Positions 48,201 through 57,109 of a stretch of DNA of 64,000 nt are shown piece after piece (position 1 is the stretch's first letter; the number at the start of each line of letters is the position of its first letter). Under the pieces are notes generated by a model that was not told the DNA's origin, made no database searches, and worked only from the letters and a program-made list of their open reading frames with translations. A program made the position numbers and the translations under genes. Origin of the DNA: Doryteuthis pealeii (Eukaryota > Mollusca > Cephalopoda > Myopsida > Loliginidae); contig CM042160.1 in NCBI GenBank assembly GCA_023376005.1, positions 83,211,272 to 83,275,271 on the forward strand, in the 5' to 3' direction.

Positions 48201-49165
48201 AATTGCATGTTATTAGTATGTAGATATGGTCAACAGTCTTAATAATGTAAAACAATTTTATTAATAATTGAGGTTTAAATAAAAATAAAATCATGGAGAA
48301 TGTGACATAAATAACACAGGGATTTGTGACTTGTATAGTAATATAGTTTTGGTTACAGACAGAAAAACCCACAATCTCCATTATAATAAGATTTAGTTAA
48401 ATATTGTATTTAGTTTTTGATAAACATCAGTATAATGTTCTAACTGGAAATTTTAAAGTCTTCAGCCCTTAACTTTTTTTTACCTATCATTATGTAATTG
48501 TTCCATAACTACGCGCGTGCAAAATCATTTTCAGTGCAAACAACTTTATAACATCGAGGAAGAAATTGTTTTCTGCAAGTCTGCCCATTTTCACAACAAT
48601 CTGTTCACAAATAACGATACTATGAGCTTTTGAATGTACAGACCCATTTTTAGCTGTTTTTTTTACCAAATCCTTATGGGAACAAAGGGGTTAGGACCTA
48701 GAATTGCTTCTGGAAAGTTAAGAGTTAACCAACATTTTAGATGCAATGTTAAACTTTAAAAAAAAAATTTCATACTTGTTTTAACCTAACTTATTTTTCT
48801 TTTCTCTTCCATTTTTTCTTTTTTTGCAGGATGCCCTCTCGTTGTCCGGACGTCCTCCTTTCCACTGTACAACAATCATTCCTGTGGTCGTCTGTTCTTC
48901 ACTTCTCATGTCCTATCACGTCCGACGTCGTTCTGTGTGCCACTGTGCTAGTTTTAGCCTCCTCTTTGTTACTGCCTGGTTGTCCCATCACATTCGAGAT
49001 GCCCACCGACATGGCCTTTGGCTCTGGCCATTGGGCAGCACACCACCACTGCCTTATTCTCTCTATATATCCTGCATTCTATTGTTACCACTTATAGTCA
49101 AGCTTTATTTTTACCACACAATGTCCAGTGAATATTCAAGTGCAGCTTTAGTGTCCACTGTATGA
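34595..49165 (+). CDS. TMEM267: transmembrane protein 267 orthologue (two coding exons)
   Basis: Multi-pass membrane protein of unknown molecular function, conserved in animals. Joining 34595-34984 to 48830-49165 gives 726 nt, 241 residues plus TGA; human TMEM267 is about 215. Hydrophobic stretches lie near residues 11-31, 58-82, 102-118, 141-159, 168-182 and 205-225. Family landmarks are RALLDNLIHG (51-60), the acidic/His block DIDHF (117-121), FHCTTIIPVV (141-150) and SHHIRDAHRHGLW (182-194), then PLPYSLYI. The Asp/His blocks beside membrane segments recall YdjM-type membrane hydrolases; that is my inference, not an established activity. A GT/AG intron of 13,845 bp separates the exons in phase 0. 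ATG 34595 is the first in frame; the frame is open upstream to 34484 without another ATG, so an extra upstream exon cannot be excluded. Confidence 0.92.
35270..35345. repeat. (TTA)n and AT-rich low-complexity
   Basis: TTA run 35268-35308 then TA/TTTA-rich sequence; GATAAATA tracts lie before it from 35140. Confidence 0.9.
35784..35905 (+). mobile_element. tRNA-derived SINE, family S1
   Basis: GGTGTCTCAGGTGGTTGGTT, a B-box-like GACGTCGAGTCTCAC, then CGGCCTTGTGCCACCACTAA, as at 4146. Confidence 0.65.
36480..36665. repeat. repeat P copy
   Basis: GTCAAAGTTAAGTGACCTGA through TTTTCAATCGGGGGTTG, inverse of 21270-21440. A partial copy follows at 36935-37078. Confidence 0.65.
37486..37706. mobile_element. 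foldback MITE with TTAGGG-like centre
   Basis: GCTGAACTTGCACAAAGGTG at 37489 is inverted at 37687-37708. The centre carries GGGTTAGGGTTAGGG-like repeats (37585-37625). Confidence 0.75.
37765..38008 (-). mobile_element. tRNA-derived SINE, family S3
   Basis: Reverse copy: GGTATCAGCCAGACTGTGAG through the tRNA-like head (TTGGTAGAAC, TAGCTAA on the minus strand) at 37970-38005, abutting (TA)n 38010-38061. Confidence 0.75.
38010..38061. repeat. (TA)n microsatellite
   Basis: Uninterrupted TA run. Confidence 0.97.
38623..38672. repeat. (TA)n microsatellite
   Basis: Uninterrupted TA run directly before the next S3 SINE; another TA run is at 38324-38353. Confidence 0.95.
38685..38925 (-). mobile_element. 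tRNA-derived SINE, family S3
   Basis: Best-preserved S3 copy. On the minus strand the head contains TTAGCTCAGTCGGTAGAGCG and GGTTCCTAGTTCGATACCGG. Flanked on both sides by (TA)n. Confidence 0.8.
39065..39651 (-). mobile_element. family X retroposon, copy 5, full length
   Basis: 587 bp flanked by the perfect 14-bp direct repeat AGTTAGGGTAGTGT (39051-39064 and 39652-39665). The 5' end at the right is ACTGCCCTGTCGGCTGGGGC (39651 leftwards) and the tail at the left is A-rich on the minus strand. This copy defines both ends of the family. Confidence 0.9.
39739..39800. repeat. (GA)n tracts
   Basis: Two GA runs separated by TGAGTTCA. Confidence 0.9.
40195..40455. repeat. dispersed repeat Q, copy 1
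   Basis: TTTACCTATCTTTATGTAAT through GGGAAGTTAAGAGTTAAC is over 95% identical to 48465-48735, suggesting recent activity or duplication. Ends of the type CTTAACTT/AAGTTAAG suggest a MITE. Confidence 0.75.
41001..41330. repeat. 110-bp minisatellite, three units
   Basis: Units start at 41001, 41111 and 41221 (CAGTGCTCAGGTGCACCACA), over 95% identical. Confidence 0.95.
41345..41640 (-). mobile_element. non-LTR retrotransposon C-terminal fragment (family L)
   Basis: Minus strand: LVNAHKVINHLNNSNLEHLF, then DFRKHFF and LRIAET with a frame break. This is the usual C-terminal end of CR1/jockey-like LINEs (NALKVI...NIRKHFFS.R....WN.LP). The 110-bp repeats are its 3' non-coding end. Confidence 0.7.
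41655..41995 (-). mobile_element. SINE family S4
   Basis: Minus strand: tRNA-like head with AGGTTCAATCCTGG near 41915, conserved module GAAGAAGGCCGGAGGGCACA near 41740, then AACAATGAAGATGAGGACAA. Confidence 0.7.
42190..42500 (-). mobile_element. non-LTR retrotransposon C-terminal fragment (family L)
   Basis: Open minus frame 42500-42135 reads LVNAHKVINHLNNSNLEHLF, SRDFRKHFFMLRIAETWNNL, PASVVGCRSTFKIFQ. The least damaged of the three family L fragments. Confidence 0.75.
42520..42860 (-). mobile_element. SINE family S4
   Basis: Second duplicated copy of 41655-41995. Confidence 0.7.
43126..43355. repeat. 79-bp tandem repeat, three units, derived from the end of an X-related family
   Basis: Units begin AATGAATAAAACAAAATGAC at 43126, 43205 and 43284. 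Single copies of the unit occur at 57776, 58000 and 62103 at ends of X-like sequences. Confidence 0.85.
43527..43757 (-). mobile_element. tRNA-derived SINE, family S3
   Basis: GGTATCAGCTGGACAGCAAG through the minus-strand head TTAGCTCAGTCGGTAGAGCA at 43737-43756. Confidence 0.78.
43985..44245 (-). mobile_element. SINE family S2, two tandem partial copies
   Basis: The segment ACCAACCCCTCCGC..GAGCAGG with TGACACAAGG occurs at 44013 and again at 44165, so the SINE body is repeated head to tail. Confidence 0.6.
44820..44892. repeat. (CA)n(TA)n microsatellite
   Basis: CA run then TA run. Confidence 0.97.
45050..45240. repeat. paired (TA)n tracts around an 80-bp spacer
   Basis: TA runs at 45050-45102 and 45196-45240. 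Confidence 0.95.
45690..46660 (+). mobile_element. Penelope-like element fragment with inverted terminal modules
   Basis: The left arm (45699-45850, GGCTACCACCCATATTTCGA...) is inverted at 46505-46640 (AAACGATCACATGACTTGCA...). Shared are ACAAGCTCTGAAGATG and the GAACATCAATGTTTTTCGTT stretch. Between them 45973-46146 codes the end of a GIY-YIG-type endonuclease. Inverted terminal repeats plus a GIY-YIG domain are the signature of Penelope-like elements. No RT domain remains. Confidence 0.7.
45973..46146 (+). pseudogene. GIY-YIG endonuclease C-terminal remnant (Penelope-like)
   Basis: 57 codons: NALAKHIIDTNHTFDFKGVK, then ISTHIHNRTLRRIMESCVIL and a stop. The H..T.NH.FDF....I.......R...E pattern matches the end of the PLE endonuclease. 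The GIY and YIG motifs themselves are upstream of the truncation and absent. Confidence 0.65.
46795..46970 (-). repeat. PLE-like repeat related to 56280-56600
   Basis: The minus strand carries CUGAAGA, U, GGCA/UGCC, then AAAA (G12 mutated) and GCGCUU, followed by AAACCTTTGGTGGATTGCTA. A decayed hammerhead-like relative. Confidence 0.5.
47185..47450. repeat. dispersed repeat shared with 17465-17800
   Basis: GGAGCCGGAGTTCCTAAGGT through CTCTCATAGACGGAAGGATG, inverse of the first copy. Confidence 0.65.
47750..48391 (-). mobile_element. non-autonomous Helitron, copy 2
   Basis: On the minus strand it begins TCTTATTATAATGGAGATTG after an A (48391) and ends ATTTGCTAG before a T (47750). The 3' hairpin is GCACCC/GGGTGC around GGA. 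642 bp, termini identical to copy 1, different interior. Inside the TMEM267 intron. Confidence 0.85.
48465..48735. repeat. dispersed repeat Q, copy 2
   Basis: Near-identical to 40195-40455; it ends about 95 bp before TMEM267 exon 2. Confidence 0.75.
48830..49165 (+). CDS. TMEM267: TMEM267 coding exon 2 with stop codon
   Basis: Acceptor: a 35-nt pyrimidine-rich tract ending TTGCAG at 48829. Codes DALSLSGRPP to ALVSTV and TGA. It carries the most conserved family motif, SHHIRDAHRHGLW, and the last three membrane segments. Confidence 0.93.
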   Translation, partial: DALSLSGRPPFHCTTIIPVVVCSSLLMSYHVRRRSVCHCASFSLLFVTAWLSHHIRDAHRHGLWLWPLGSTPPLPYSLYISCILLLPLIVKLYFYHTMSSEYSSAALVSTV

Positions 49166-49248
49166 AACTGTTATTTTAAAAATGGGTGCTATTGTATTAG
49201 AGTTATCCCGGGGGTGGGTGGGGGTCTGTTCTTAATAACACTGTCATT

Positions 49249-49283
<35 letters not shown>

Positions 49284-49517
49284 GCAGGTTACCAGCATGA
49301 AAATGTACATCCTTAGAAGTTTAATGTGCCATCTTTCTCATTTTATAAAACAATGGATGACAATGTATAAGGCAATGGGGAGGGATAACTGTATTTTTCT
49401 TCATAGAATTAGGTTTCATTCGGGGAGTGGGGAGGGTGGGTCACTCAACTCTAAACCTTGTCTGCCATCTTTTATAAAATATGCCAACAAGAAAATTTGC
49501 TTAAAAATACACACACA

Positions 49518-49518
<1 letters not shown>

Positions 49519-49551
<33 letters not shown>
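49519..49551. repeat. (TA)n microsatellite
   Basis: TA run; (CA)n(TA)n follows at 49684-49740. Confidence 0.95.
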
Positions 49552-49556
<5 letters not shown>

Positions 49557-49679
49557 ACTCTCCCATCGATTTCATCGTATGAGGATCCATCAACTTATAT
49601 TGTCAATTTAAAAAATTTTTTTTTTTTTTTTTTTACTTGTGTTTGTGCCTCTTGTGACACATCAATCCTGCAGGTAATG

Positions 49680-49718
<39 letters not shown>

Positions 49719-49770
49719 TATATATATATATATATATATGTGTGTGTAATATACAGTTGTAGAAAAAAGT

Positions 49771-49821
49771 TTTTCTCTCTACCATGATTTTGGTGTTGAA
49801 GGTACACCTCTTCACGAGAAC
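49771..49821 (-). ncRNA. decayed hammerhead-like motif, inverted partner of 49824-49876
   Basis: Minus strand: GUGAAGA (C3 changed), stem II GGUGU/ACACC in canonical register, AAAA (G12 changed), UCAUGGUA, then GAGAGAA. Core substitutions make it probably inactive. Confidence 0.4.
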
Positions 49822-49823
49822 TC

Positions 49824-49876
49824 TTTTTCTCCTGAAGAAGGTATACCTTGAACACCGAAACCATGGTAGAGAGAAA
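49824..49876 (+). ncRNA. hammerhead-ribozyme-like motif with long stem I
   Basis: Stem I of 8 pairs (49824-49831 with 49869-49876, one G-U), CUGAAGA (49832-49838), an extra A, stem II GGU/ACC (49840-49842, 49854-49856), GAAA (49857-49860), stem III CC/GG with a 2-nt AU loop closed by A15.1-U16.1, cleavage base A17 at 49868. Only the extra base at the foot of stem II departs from consensus. Confidence 0.6.
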
Positions 49877-49988
49877 ACCTTTTTTTCTACAACAATAACT
49901 GCACTATATTTTACGAAATATATTGAGCCCTTTTTGGATTAACTACTAATGCTACTACAATGAAAATTTTATGACAACATTTGTTATA

Positions 49989-50031
<43 letters not shown>

Positions 50032-50282
50032 TCTAAACTCAACCAGTGTGAAAAAACCCCAGACAACTCGGTTTTCAAGATAAACAAATTTTCAAACTGA
50101 TATCTGGGGAAAAAAAAAGAAAAAAAAAAAAGAAAAGACCAGGACTCTTGTCATTTCTGACAATAATCATCTGTATCATAATGTAGAGGCCAAAAGAAAA
50201 AACACCGAAAGAGTCTGCAAAGTTATATATGTGAAAAGTGCTCAATACGCCATAATTATAAGGAGCTACATGAGTCAGACAC

Positions 50283-50320
50283 TATCTACCTAGGTTTCAC
50301 CCGAATGGTTCTTCAGGATA
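50283..50320 (-). ncRNA. hammerhead-ribozyme-like motif in canonical register
   Basis: Minus strand: stem I UAUC (50320-50317), CUGAAGA, stem II ACC/GGU with loop AUUCG (50309-50299), GAAA, stem III CC/GG with UA loop, U16.1, A17 (50287), stem I partner GAUA (50286-50283). Every core position fits the type I minimal hammerhead with a tiny stem III known from Penelope-like elements. Confidence 0.65.
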
Positions 50321-51214
50321 TATATTTAAGTGTCAATTCCATGTATGCTTCTTATATAAATTAGATGAAAATAGCATGGTTGTATTTTTAATGAATGTTC
50401 ATAACTAAAAGAAACTGTTGAAAAAAAATTAAATGTACTTAATCTTATGTCTTTAAAAATATAAATTAATGTTCTGTTGCTATATTTTGGGAATCGCCAG
50501 TTGAAGCGGATAAGATTCTCGAAATATAGCAACAAAGCATTATTTTCTTTTGTTTCATTCCAAACTTCACATATATCTAAATTTAGGGTAACAAAGACAT
50601 AAAGTGGATATGAGTATCAGCCGACCTTAATCTGTTGTCCTAAACTCGAAGTAGGGTGAACCTCTTCAGGTTTAAAGGCCATATTGAAATTTATTGTCTA
50701 CTAAAATAAGGCTGCACTCAAATGTTTTATAGATTTATTACAAAATATCGTGTTATTGTATCAGAGTTGTCCCACGTTTCTTACCTTTAATTGAGCTATG
50801 TGACTTGATTATTTTTTTGCTGGTTTTCCATAAAAAAAAAAAAAAATAATAAGATTAGTTTTCCTGAAAAAATTAATATCAAAAGAGTGTACAGTAAATT
50901 TCTAAGGAGTTACAATTTTATGTCAGTAACCAGCAAAAAAAAAAAAAATCAAAAATCAAGTGACATAGTGCTATTAAGGGCCAGAACCCTAAAATGACTC
51001 TGATACAACAATACTGAAAAATGGTTGGCAAAATTATTTATTATTTAAAAAAAATTATTTTTTTTTTTTTAGCAAAGTCTCATCCTTATTGAAAAATGGA
51101 AAAATGTTTATTTTTATTGTCTTTTTAAATCCCACTTTTCTATCCCAAAATATCTTTGGTTTCTTCCTTTGGACAAAATCAAAGAAATATCTTGTAGTGT
51201 AATGATTATCAATA

Positions 51215-51614
51215 ATAGCAAAATAAAAAGACACCCTCCGGGCGATGTAAAAATAATTTTTTGAAAGATATTGCCTGAGGAGATGGGAGATGAAAATTCA
51301 ATGTCATACAATGTGTACCATAAGTATGTAAAATCGTCAAATTTATTAAAGGAGTAAAAAAGAAAGACAATTTGAAATGGAAACAGTTCCGATAACTTTA
51401 AATATTATATTAGAATAAAACAATCTATATATAAATATATAACACCAAACATCTATTTATTGAAACAATGAGGATTGTCTAACGTTGCATGCTCACATTT
51501 TGAGTATATTTATTCTATGTTATGACGTTGGATTATGTGTTGGGTAATGTGACGTAAGCAGTCATGCAGTTTTTGTTACAGACAAAAAGTGAGCGAATCT
51601 CCATTATTAATAGA
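51215..51614 (-). mobile_element. Helitron-family element, copy 3 (diverged)
   Basis: Minus strand begins TCTATTAATAATGGAGATTC after an A; the 3' side has ACACCCTCCGGGCG and ends GCTAT where copies 1 and 2 have GCTAG. Confidence 0.65.
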
Positions 51615-52817
51615 TAGGAAATTGAGACGGTGAATTGAGTTCAAAACTTAGATTGGCCTCTTTAATGATTCTTATGGCAACCAAGTCTAGAAAAAGAAAA
51701 CAGAAATCTTTTGGGTCTTCATATCATCCCATGTTGTAGGCAGTGTCATTAGATTTGTACTCTCTCTACTGAAAAACCTTCATTCCTCCTTCCACGAAAG
51801 AAACCAACTCAGCATTTATGCCTCAGTGGCTGAACTAGTTCAATCAATAGGGATGACAGTAGTCTTACTATGAGCCACCACTCACAATCAGGAGGTTATG
51901 AGTTCAATCTCTGTAGTCAGCAGCTTGTTACTAACATTTTTAGTTGTAATTTTCACATTAGCATTAATGATATACAAACACTACAAAAGGAAATACAAAA
52001 TAAACTCATTTGTACCAAAAACATTTAACATTTTATAGACACAAGTATTGAAGTCAGTCAGTCAGTCAGTCTACTATTGGTTTGAACAATGTGACTGGCC
52101 AAGCACAACTGAACCAATGTCAAGACAACTGGGAATTCTGAATAGTCCACTCATGCATTTGGGTGATTCCATTCCCTGAGTCCTGATTGGCTGCTTGGTT
52201 TGTATGATCCTCTGAGGCTTCATAAATATCCTGCCATTTTGCAGTAGTCTTTGCAGCAAACCAGAATCGTATTTGGTTACGACTGCTTGCTGTCTTGTCT
52301 TACAACGGTAATTGGAATTAGTATGATTATTCTACAACAAGATACTTACAAATGGTAATAATCTCTTCCCTGATTATCCCGAGTATTCACATGATAGACA
52401 TTCTCAACATTTTTTTACAATCCTAAATATTTGCATTCTATCACTGAAACTAAATTTACACCCCACCAAGACGCTTTGTTCGCCGATAATTTCCCATTTT
52501 TTTATGAGTGTCAAGTACTCTGTGAGTTTTTATTTTTTTATTTTTTAAATTTTTTATTTTTAGCAATTGTGGTGTGTTTTGATAACTATTTTCAAAATAT
52601 AAAGGAATATTTTTTCACTAGTCTATTTCTGTATTGTGTTAAAAATTCCAAATTGAAGTGAATACTGAGAAAAAGGTCAGTTTTTTTTCTAATGAATATA
52701 AATGATTTCATTTAAAAGTAAAATTTCACTTTACAAAACTAATGCTGAGAGAAATGTAAATGAAACAGATCTTGGCATAATTACAAAGCAAACAAATAAA
52801 CTTAGATTTTTTTTCCT

Positions 52818-52834
52818 TCAATTCTCTGTGTGTG

Positions 52835-52871
<37 letters not shown>

Positions 52872-52900
52872 CATATATATATATGTGTGTGTGTGTAATG
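52818..52900. repeat. (TG)n(TA)n microsatellites
   Basis: TG/TA runs with a short interruption. Confidence 0.9.
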
Positions 52901-53229
52901 CTTATACCAAGAATACTTGGGATAATAATAACTGGATAAATTTCAAACCCATATAACTATAAAAATATTGATCATTTTATAAGAAATATTCTAAAATTCA
53001 TTTAATCAAATATAAAAGAGATAATTAAGCAAATAAAAAAAACCTGCCTTGTTTTGGGCGGGTAATTTTTAAAAAAGTGATAGTGAAGAGGTTAAAAGGG
53101 AACAATACACAAATATCACAGCAGCTAGAATTATACACATATAGTTCCATGAACAAGCATTATGTAGAAAGGAGTACAAAAGAGAAAAAGTCTTACTTGA
53201 TTGTGGAAGATAAGATAACCATATGACTT

Positions 53230-53525
53230 TACTGTTCCATGGCAGGGGACTGAGACAACTTCTCTACTGTTCAAAAACCAGAAGTTAAAAATGATCAGGT
53301 TTTTGGAACTGTTCCTACTCCTAGACTGGTTGCCATACCAAGGTTAAGAAGTCCAGCCTGCCCTACAAATTTGCCCATAGCTGGAGAGAGAATAATTGGA
53401 TTCATACTTTTCCCAAGGGAATTAACACTATGTGAAATGCAAACAGCCTCGTTCAGGATTTGAACTTAGGTAAGCAAGTATACTTCCTATGTGGTTAACC
53501 ATTACACTATGAGCGCCTCCAATTT
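53230..53525 (-). mobile_element. tRNA-derived SINE, family S2
   Basis: Reverse copy from CTAGACTGGTTGCCATACCA (53322) to the minus-strand head at 53490-53520 (GTGTAATGGTTAACC). Confidence 0.65.
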
Positions 53526-53666
53526 ATTTGCAGTGAGACTAAAATCCATAAGTTTTTCAAAAAAGAACTTAGATATTACCAATTCAAATATTGTGATTTT
53601 ATAAATACAACAAAATTGTGTGAAATATTTGGAAGAAACAGATCTTTGTCTTGCAATCATTTGATA

Positions 53667-54190
53667 GGGTGGTCCGAAAGTCTTGTCACCCCCTACATAT
53701 TGTTTTAATTTTCATTATTTTTAGTTTTAATAATATAATATACAGGATGGTCCGAAAGTCTTGTCACCCCAACATATTGTTTTAATTTTCATTATTTTTT
53801 TAATAATATAAGTTATGTAATTATTTTACCTGTACATTAAGCTACAGGATGGTCCGAAAGTCTTGTCACCCCTATTTATTGTTTTAACTTTCTTTACTTT
53901 TTGTTTTAACAATATAAGTTATGTAATTATTTTACTTAAAAAAAAAATCTGTAGGGGTGACAAGACTTTCTGGCTATCCTGTATATTAATCTCTAGGGTG
54001 GTCTGAAAGTCTTGTCAACTCCAGTGTTTAAACTTTTATTATTTTTTTTTAATAATATTATACATAAGTTATGTAATTATTTTATTCCAAGAAAAAATCT
54101 TTAAAAATTAAATAATTCTCTAGAATTTCAAATTGGATTATGTAATTATTTCACTGTAGCAATGACAAGACTTTCAGACCACCCAGTACA
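53667..54190. mobile_element. cluster of mariner-type MITEs, family M
   Basis: GGATGGTCCGAAAGTCTTGT occurs in near-identical form at 53670, 53745, 53847 and (diverged) 53996. Right ends with GGGTGACAAGACTTTC are at 53955 and 54160. Some units are nested or truncated. Confidence 0.75.
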
Positions 54191-54199
54191 GTTTTGAGG

Positions 54200-55860
54200 A
54201 ATCTCTATAATTCTAAATTACTTCAGTCCTGGGTTTATTTTATGAAGGGTGTTTGAAAAGTATAATCAGGCAGGGTGGGGATTGATAGTATGGGGCAGAA
54301 GTAACAGGGGAGTCAATGACAAGAAATAAACATTAAAAAAAAAAAAAGAGGAAAAGAAAAGAATTAAAATTAACAAAATGATGATGACGGTTTTTGTATT
54401 TTGTTTTTCTGACAGACTAAAACATTCTCTATAACGTCTCACTGTTATTTTTCGTTTTTTGTAAAAAAAAAAAATAAAATAAAAAAATCTTTTCACAATA
54501 AAAACTTGCTATTCATTTATTTGATGTTGCTCCTCAGTTTCTTTTCCCTTTTGAATAACTTAGCCGAATTTTGTTTTAAAAGAAAGAAAGAAAAAGTGTC
54601 TAAGCGTATTGTGTATTGACTCACCTTTTTTATTCATACATGACTTGGTTTTTGAATCCCGGATTGATGTATGTAAATTAATGTTGATACATGTAAATTA
54701 ATATTGCTAAAACAGAGTTATTCCCCTTTAAAAGAACTAACTATATTTAGAAATTGATATTTAGAATAAAAAAAATAAATGATAAGCATGGATTTTAATT
54801 GTGTTAGATACAAAATAAATCAATTGGATTTGGAATTAAATCTTTATCACTTTAAAAATCAAATCTTGATGACCTAAATTCTATTTTGTTTTCCAAAGAG
54901 TCCAAATTGAAAGCGATTTTAATCTGGGCTAAGATTATACTTCTTACTACTAGACAATGATTTGGTTTTGTTATAGTGTAAAAATAAAAAAAAATTCATT
55001 AAATTCAAAGAATTTTCAGTGATTTGATTTTAAATCAAGACGATTTTTAAATCATATTTAAATATTAATTTTATACTAAGGTAGACTGTGAATTTATGAG
55101 TAAATTTTTACCCTAGTCCACAGGACAGAGGTTAGTAGAATATGAAATGAAGTCCAATGTATATATTTTTGATTTCTGAACTGGGATTAATATTTATAAA
55201 AATGAAACTCGAAGTAAAACATAACTCTTAATACATCACCATTTATAAATTTTTACAAAAAATTAAAGAACGGCATTAATTGATGTTGTACAGATTTAAA
55301 GTTGTTGCGTAGTGATTCAGTTATACATGTTTTTGACCTCAGAACTGCAAAAGTGGACTGTTTCAATTTTTTTTTAATTGTTACTCTGAAATAGAAATAT
55401 TGTTAAATACTCGGCAAAATTACCAACGAATAGTAATTTTCAGTTTATTTCAGTATAAGACTTGATAAGTTTATAATCTCAATTCCCTTAAAATAACTAC
55501 AGCCCTGAATTCATGGTCTACCAAAAAATAAATAAATAAATAGATAAATACAATACAAAGTCTCAGTCGGTATAAATAATGCATTTTCATTTTTTTTTAA
55601 ACCGCTGCAACTTGGTGTTGCAATCATTTAAGGGGACGTAACTCTGTTTTTAGGAAAATGAATTTAAACAAATTCTGAAAATAAAACAGAGAATCTCACA
55701 TAAAACATGAGGGGTTCGAGATGTCTTAGAAGTTGAAAATAAATTTATATTTTGAAAAAGTTTCAAAATCTGTCCAATAATTCCAATTTATTTTAAATTT
55801 GGAAAGAATCAATAATTAAAAAAAATTAACTTTTATTATCTAGACCATTACTTATCCATT
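54200..55860. other. unassigned AT-rich sequence
   Basis: No coding exon or recognised repeat family; short A/T runs only. Confidence 0.5.
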
Positions 55861-55925
55861 ACAGACTTCTTATCTATCCCCCCCTCTCTCTCTCTTTCTC
55901 TCTCTTATATATGAATATATAAGAA

Positions 55926-55929
<4 letters not shown>

Positions 55930-55961
<32 letters not shown>

Positions 55962-55981
55962 CATATATATATTCATAATGT

Positions 55982-56020
<39 letters not shown>
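55930..56020. repeat. (TG)n(TA)n microsatellites
   Basis: TG run, TA run, then a second TA run at 55985-56019; (TCTA)n and (CATA)n tracts follow at 56125-56175. Confidence 0.95.
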
Positions 56021-56203
56021 TAACTAAAGCATCATCACCTAAGACAAAATGTTTCTAATATCCAAGAATAGTGTGTATCTGCTCTCAAATTCAATGTGCT
56101 TATTCTCTGTGAATCCCACTCAAATCTCTATCTATCTATCTATACATACATACATACATACATACATACATACTTATCAAAATGCCTATTTTGTTTAAGC
56201 GAA

Positions 56204-56208
<5 letters not shown>

Positions 56209-56256
<48 letters not shown>
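56209..56256. repeat. (TA)n microsatellite
   Basis: Uninterrupted TA run at the left edge of a PLE-like foldback. Confidence 0.97.
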
Positions 56257-56259
<3 letters not shown>

Positions 56260-56279
56260 TGTATTTTGGCAGCATTTTT

Positions 56280-56603
56280 TCTTTTAAACATGATGTGTTA
56301 AACTGTACAGACAATTCTTGTTGGACGAGTTTTTGTTCGATCCTTTCTGGCCATCTTTTTGGTGTCAGGGTGGAACTGGTGTAGCAGTCCACCAAAGGTT
56401 TCATTACGAGCGCTTTCGTCAATACGGAACATATCATCAGTTCCTACCTGATGATGGCAAATTGTATTGCCGAAAGCGCTCGTAATGAAACCTTAGCTGG
56501 ACTGTTACACCAGTTCCACCCTGACACCAAAAAGATGGCCAGAAAATTAGAAAGGATCAAACAAAAACTTGTCCGACAAGAGTTGTCTGTACAGTTTAAC
56601 ACA

Positions 56604-56605
<2 letters not shown>
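56280..56605. mobile_element. PLE-like foldback with two inverted hammerhead-bearing arms
   Basis: GTACAGACAATTCTTGTTGG...CACCAAAGGTTTCATTACGA (56305-56408) is inverted at 56474-56600. The arms meet at 56440. Both edges are (TA)n/(CA)n. The same unit, single, is at 46795-46970. Confidence 0.7.
56445..56484 (+). ncRNA. hammerhead-ribozyme-like motif
   Basis: Stem I UAC/GUA (3 pairs), CUGAUGA (56448-56454), an extra U, stem II GGCAA/UUGCC (56456-56460, 56467-56471), GAAA (56472-56475), stem III G-C with 2-nt loop closed by A-U, cleavage base C17 at 56481. The short stem I and extra U make activity uncertain. Confidence 0.5.
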
Positions 56606-56666
<61 letters not shown>

Positions 56667-57109
56667 ATGTAATGCATTGTGTAATTAAACATTTGTTTTC
56701 AGTTACAGGAAAAATAGGACAAAACATTGCATTCCATATATTTACAAAAAATTACTGAAAAAGAAAATTCCTTTGTCTTTATTTCAACAGTGGCCAACTT
56801 TTATATTTCAACAATAAAAACAAAATGAACTTAATGGAAAAAAGAAAAGAAAACTATAATTGACAATGTACCAATGTTATAGTTTATTTATAATAAAATA
56901 AATATTGTTTTCAATTTATTGAAATTCTGAATTTTTTTTTTTGTTTTTACATACGAGGATCATTCAATAAATAAAGTGAATTTTGCTTGAAGAGTTGGTT
57001 ATCCGAAGCAATGTTTATAGTTACACCTTTTTCAAGGAAATCAATAATGATGGTTCCTTTCATGTCTGGGAAGACTCTCATGTCAGTATGACTTTCTTTA
57101 TTGAATGCT

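Noticed and set aside
48824..48829. TTG at 48824 as a start codon for a separate 113-residue protein
   Set aside because: The bases are the splice acceptor TTGCAG; the frame joins TMEM267 exon 1 in phase 0.
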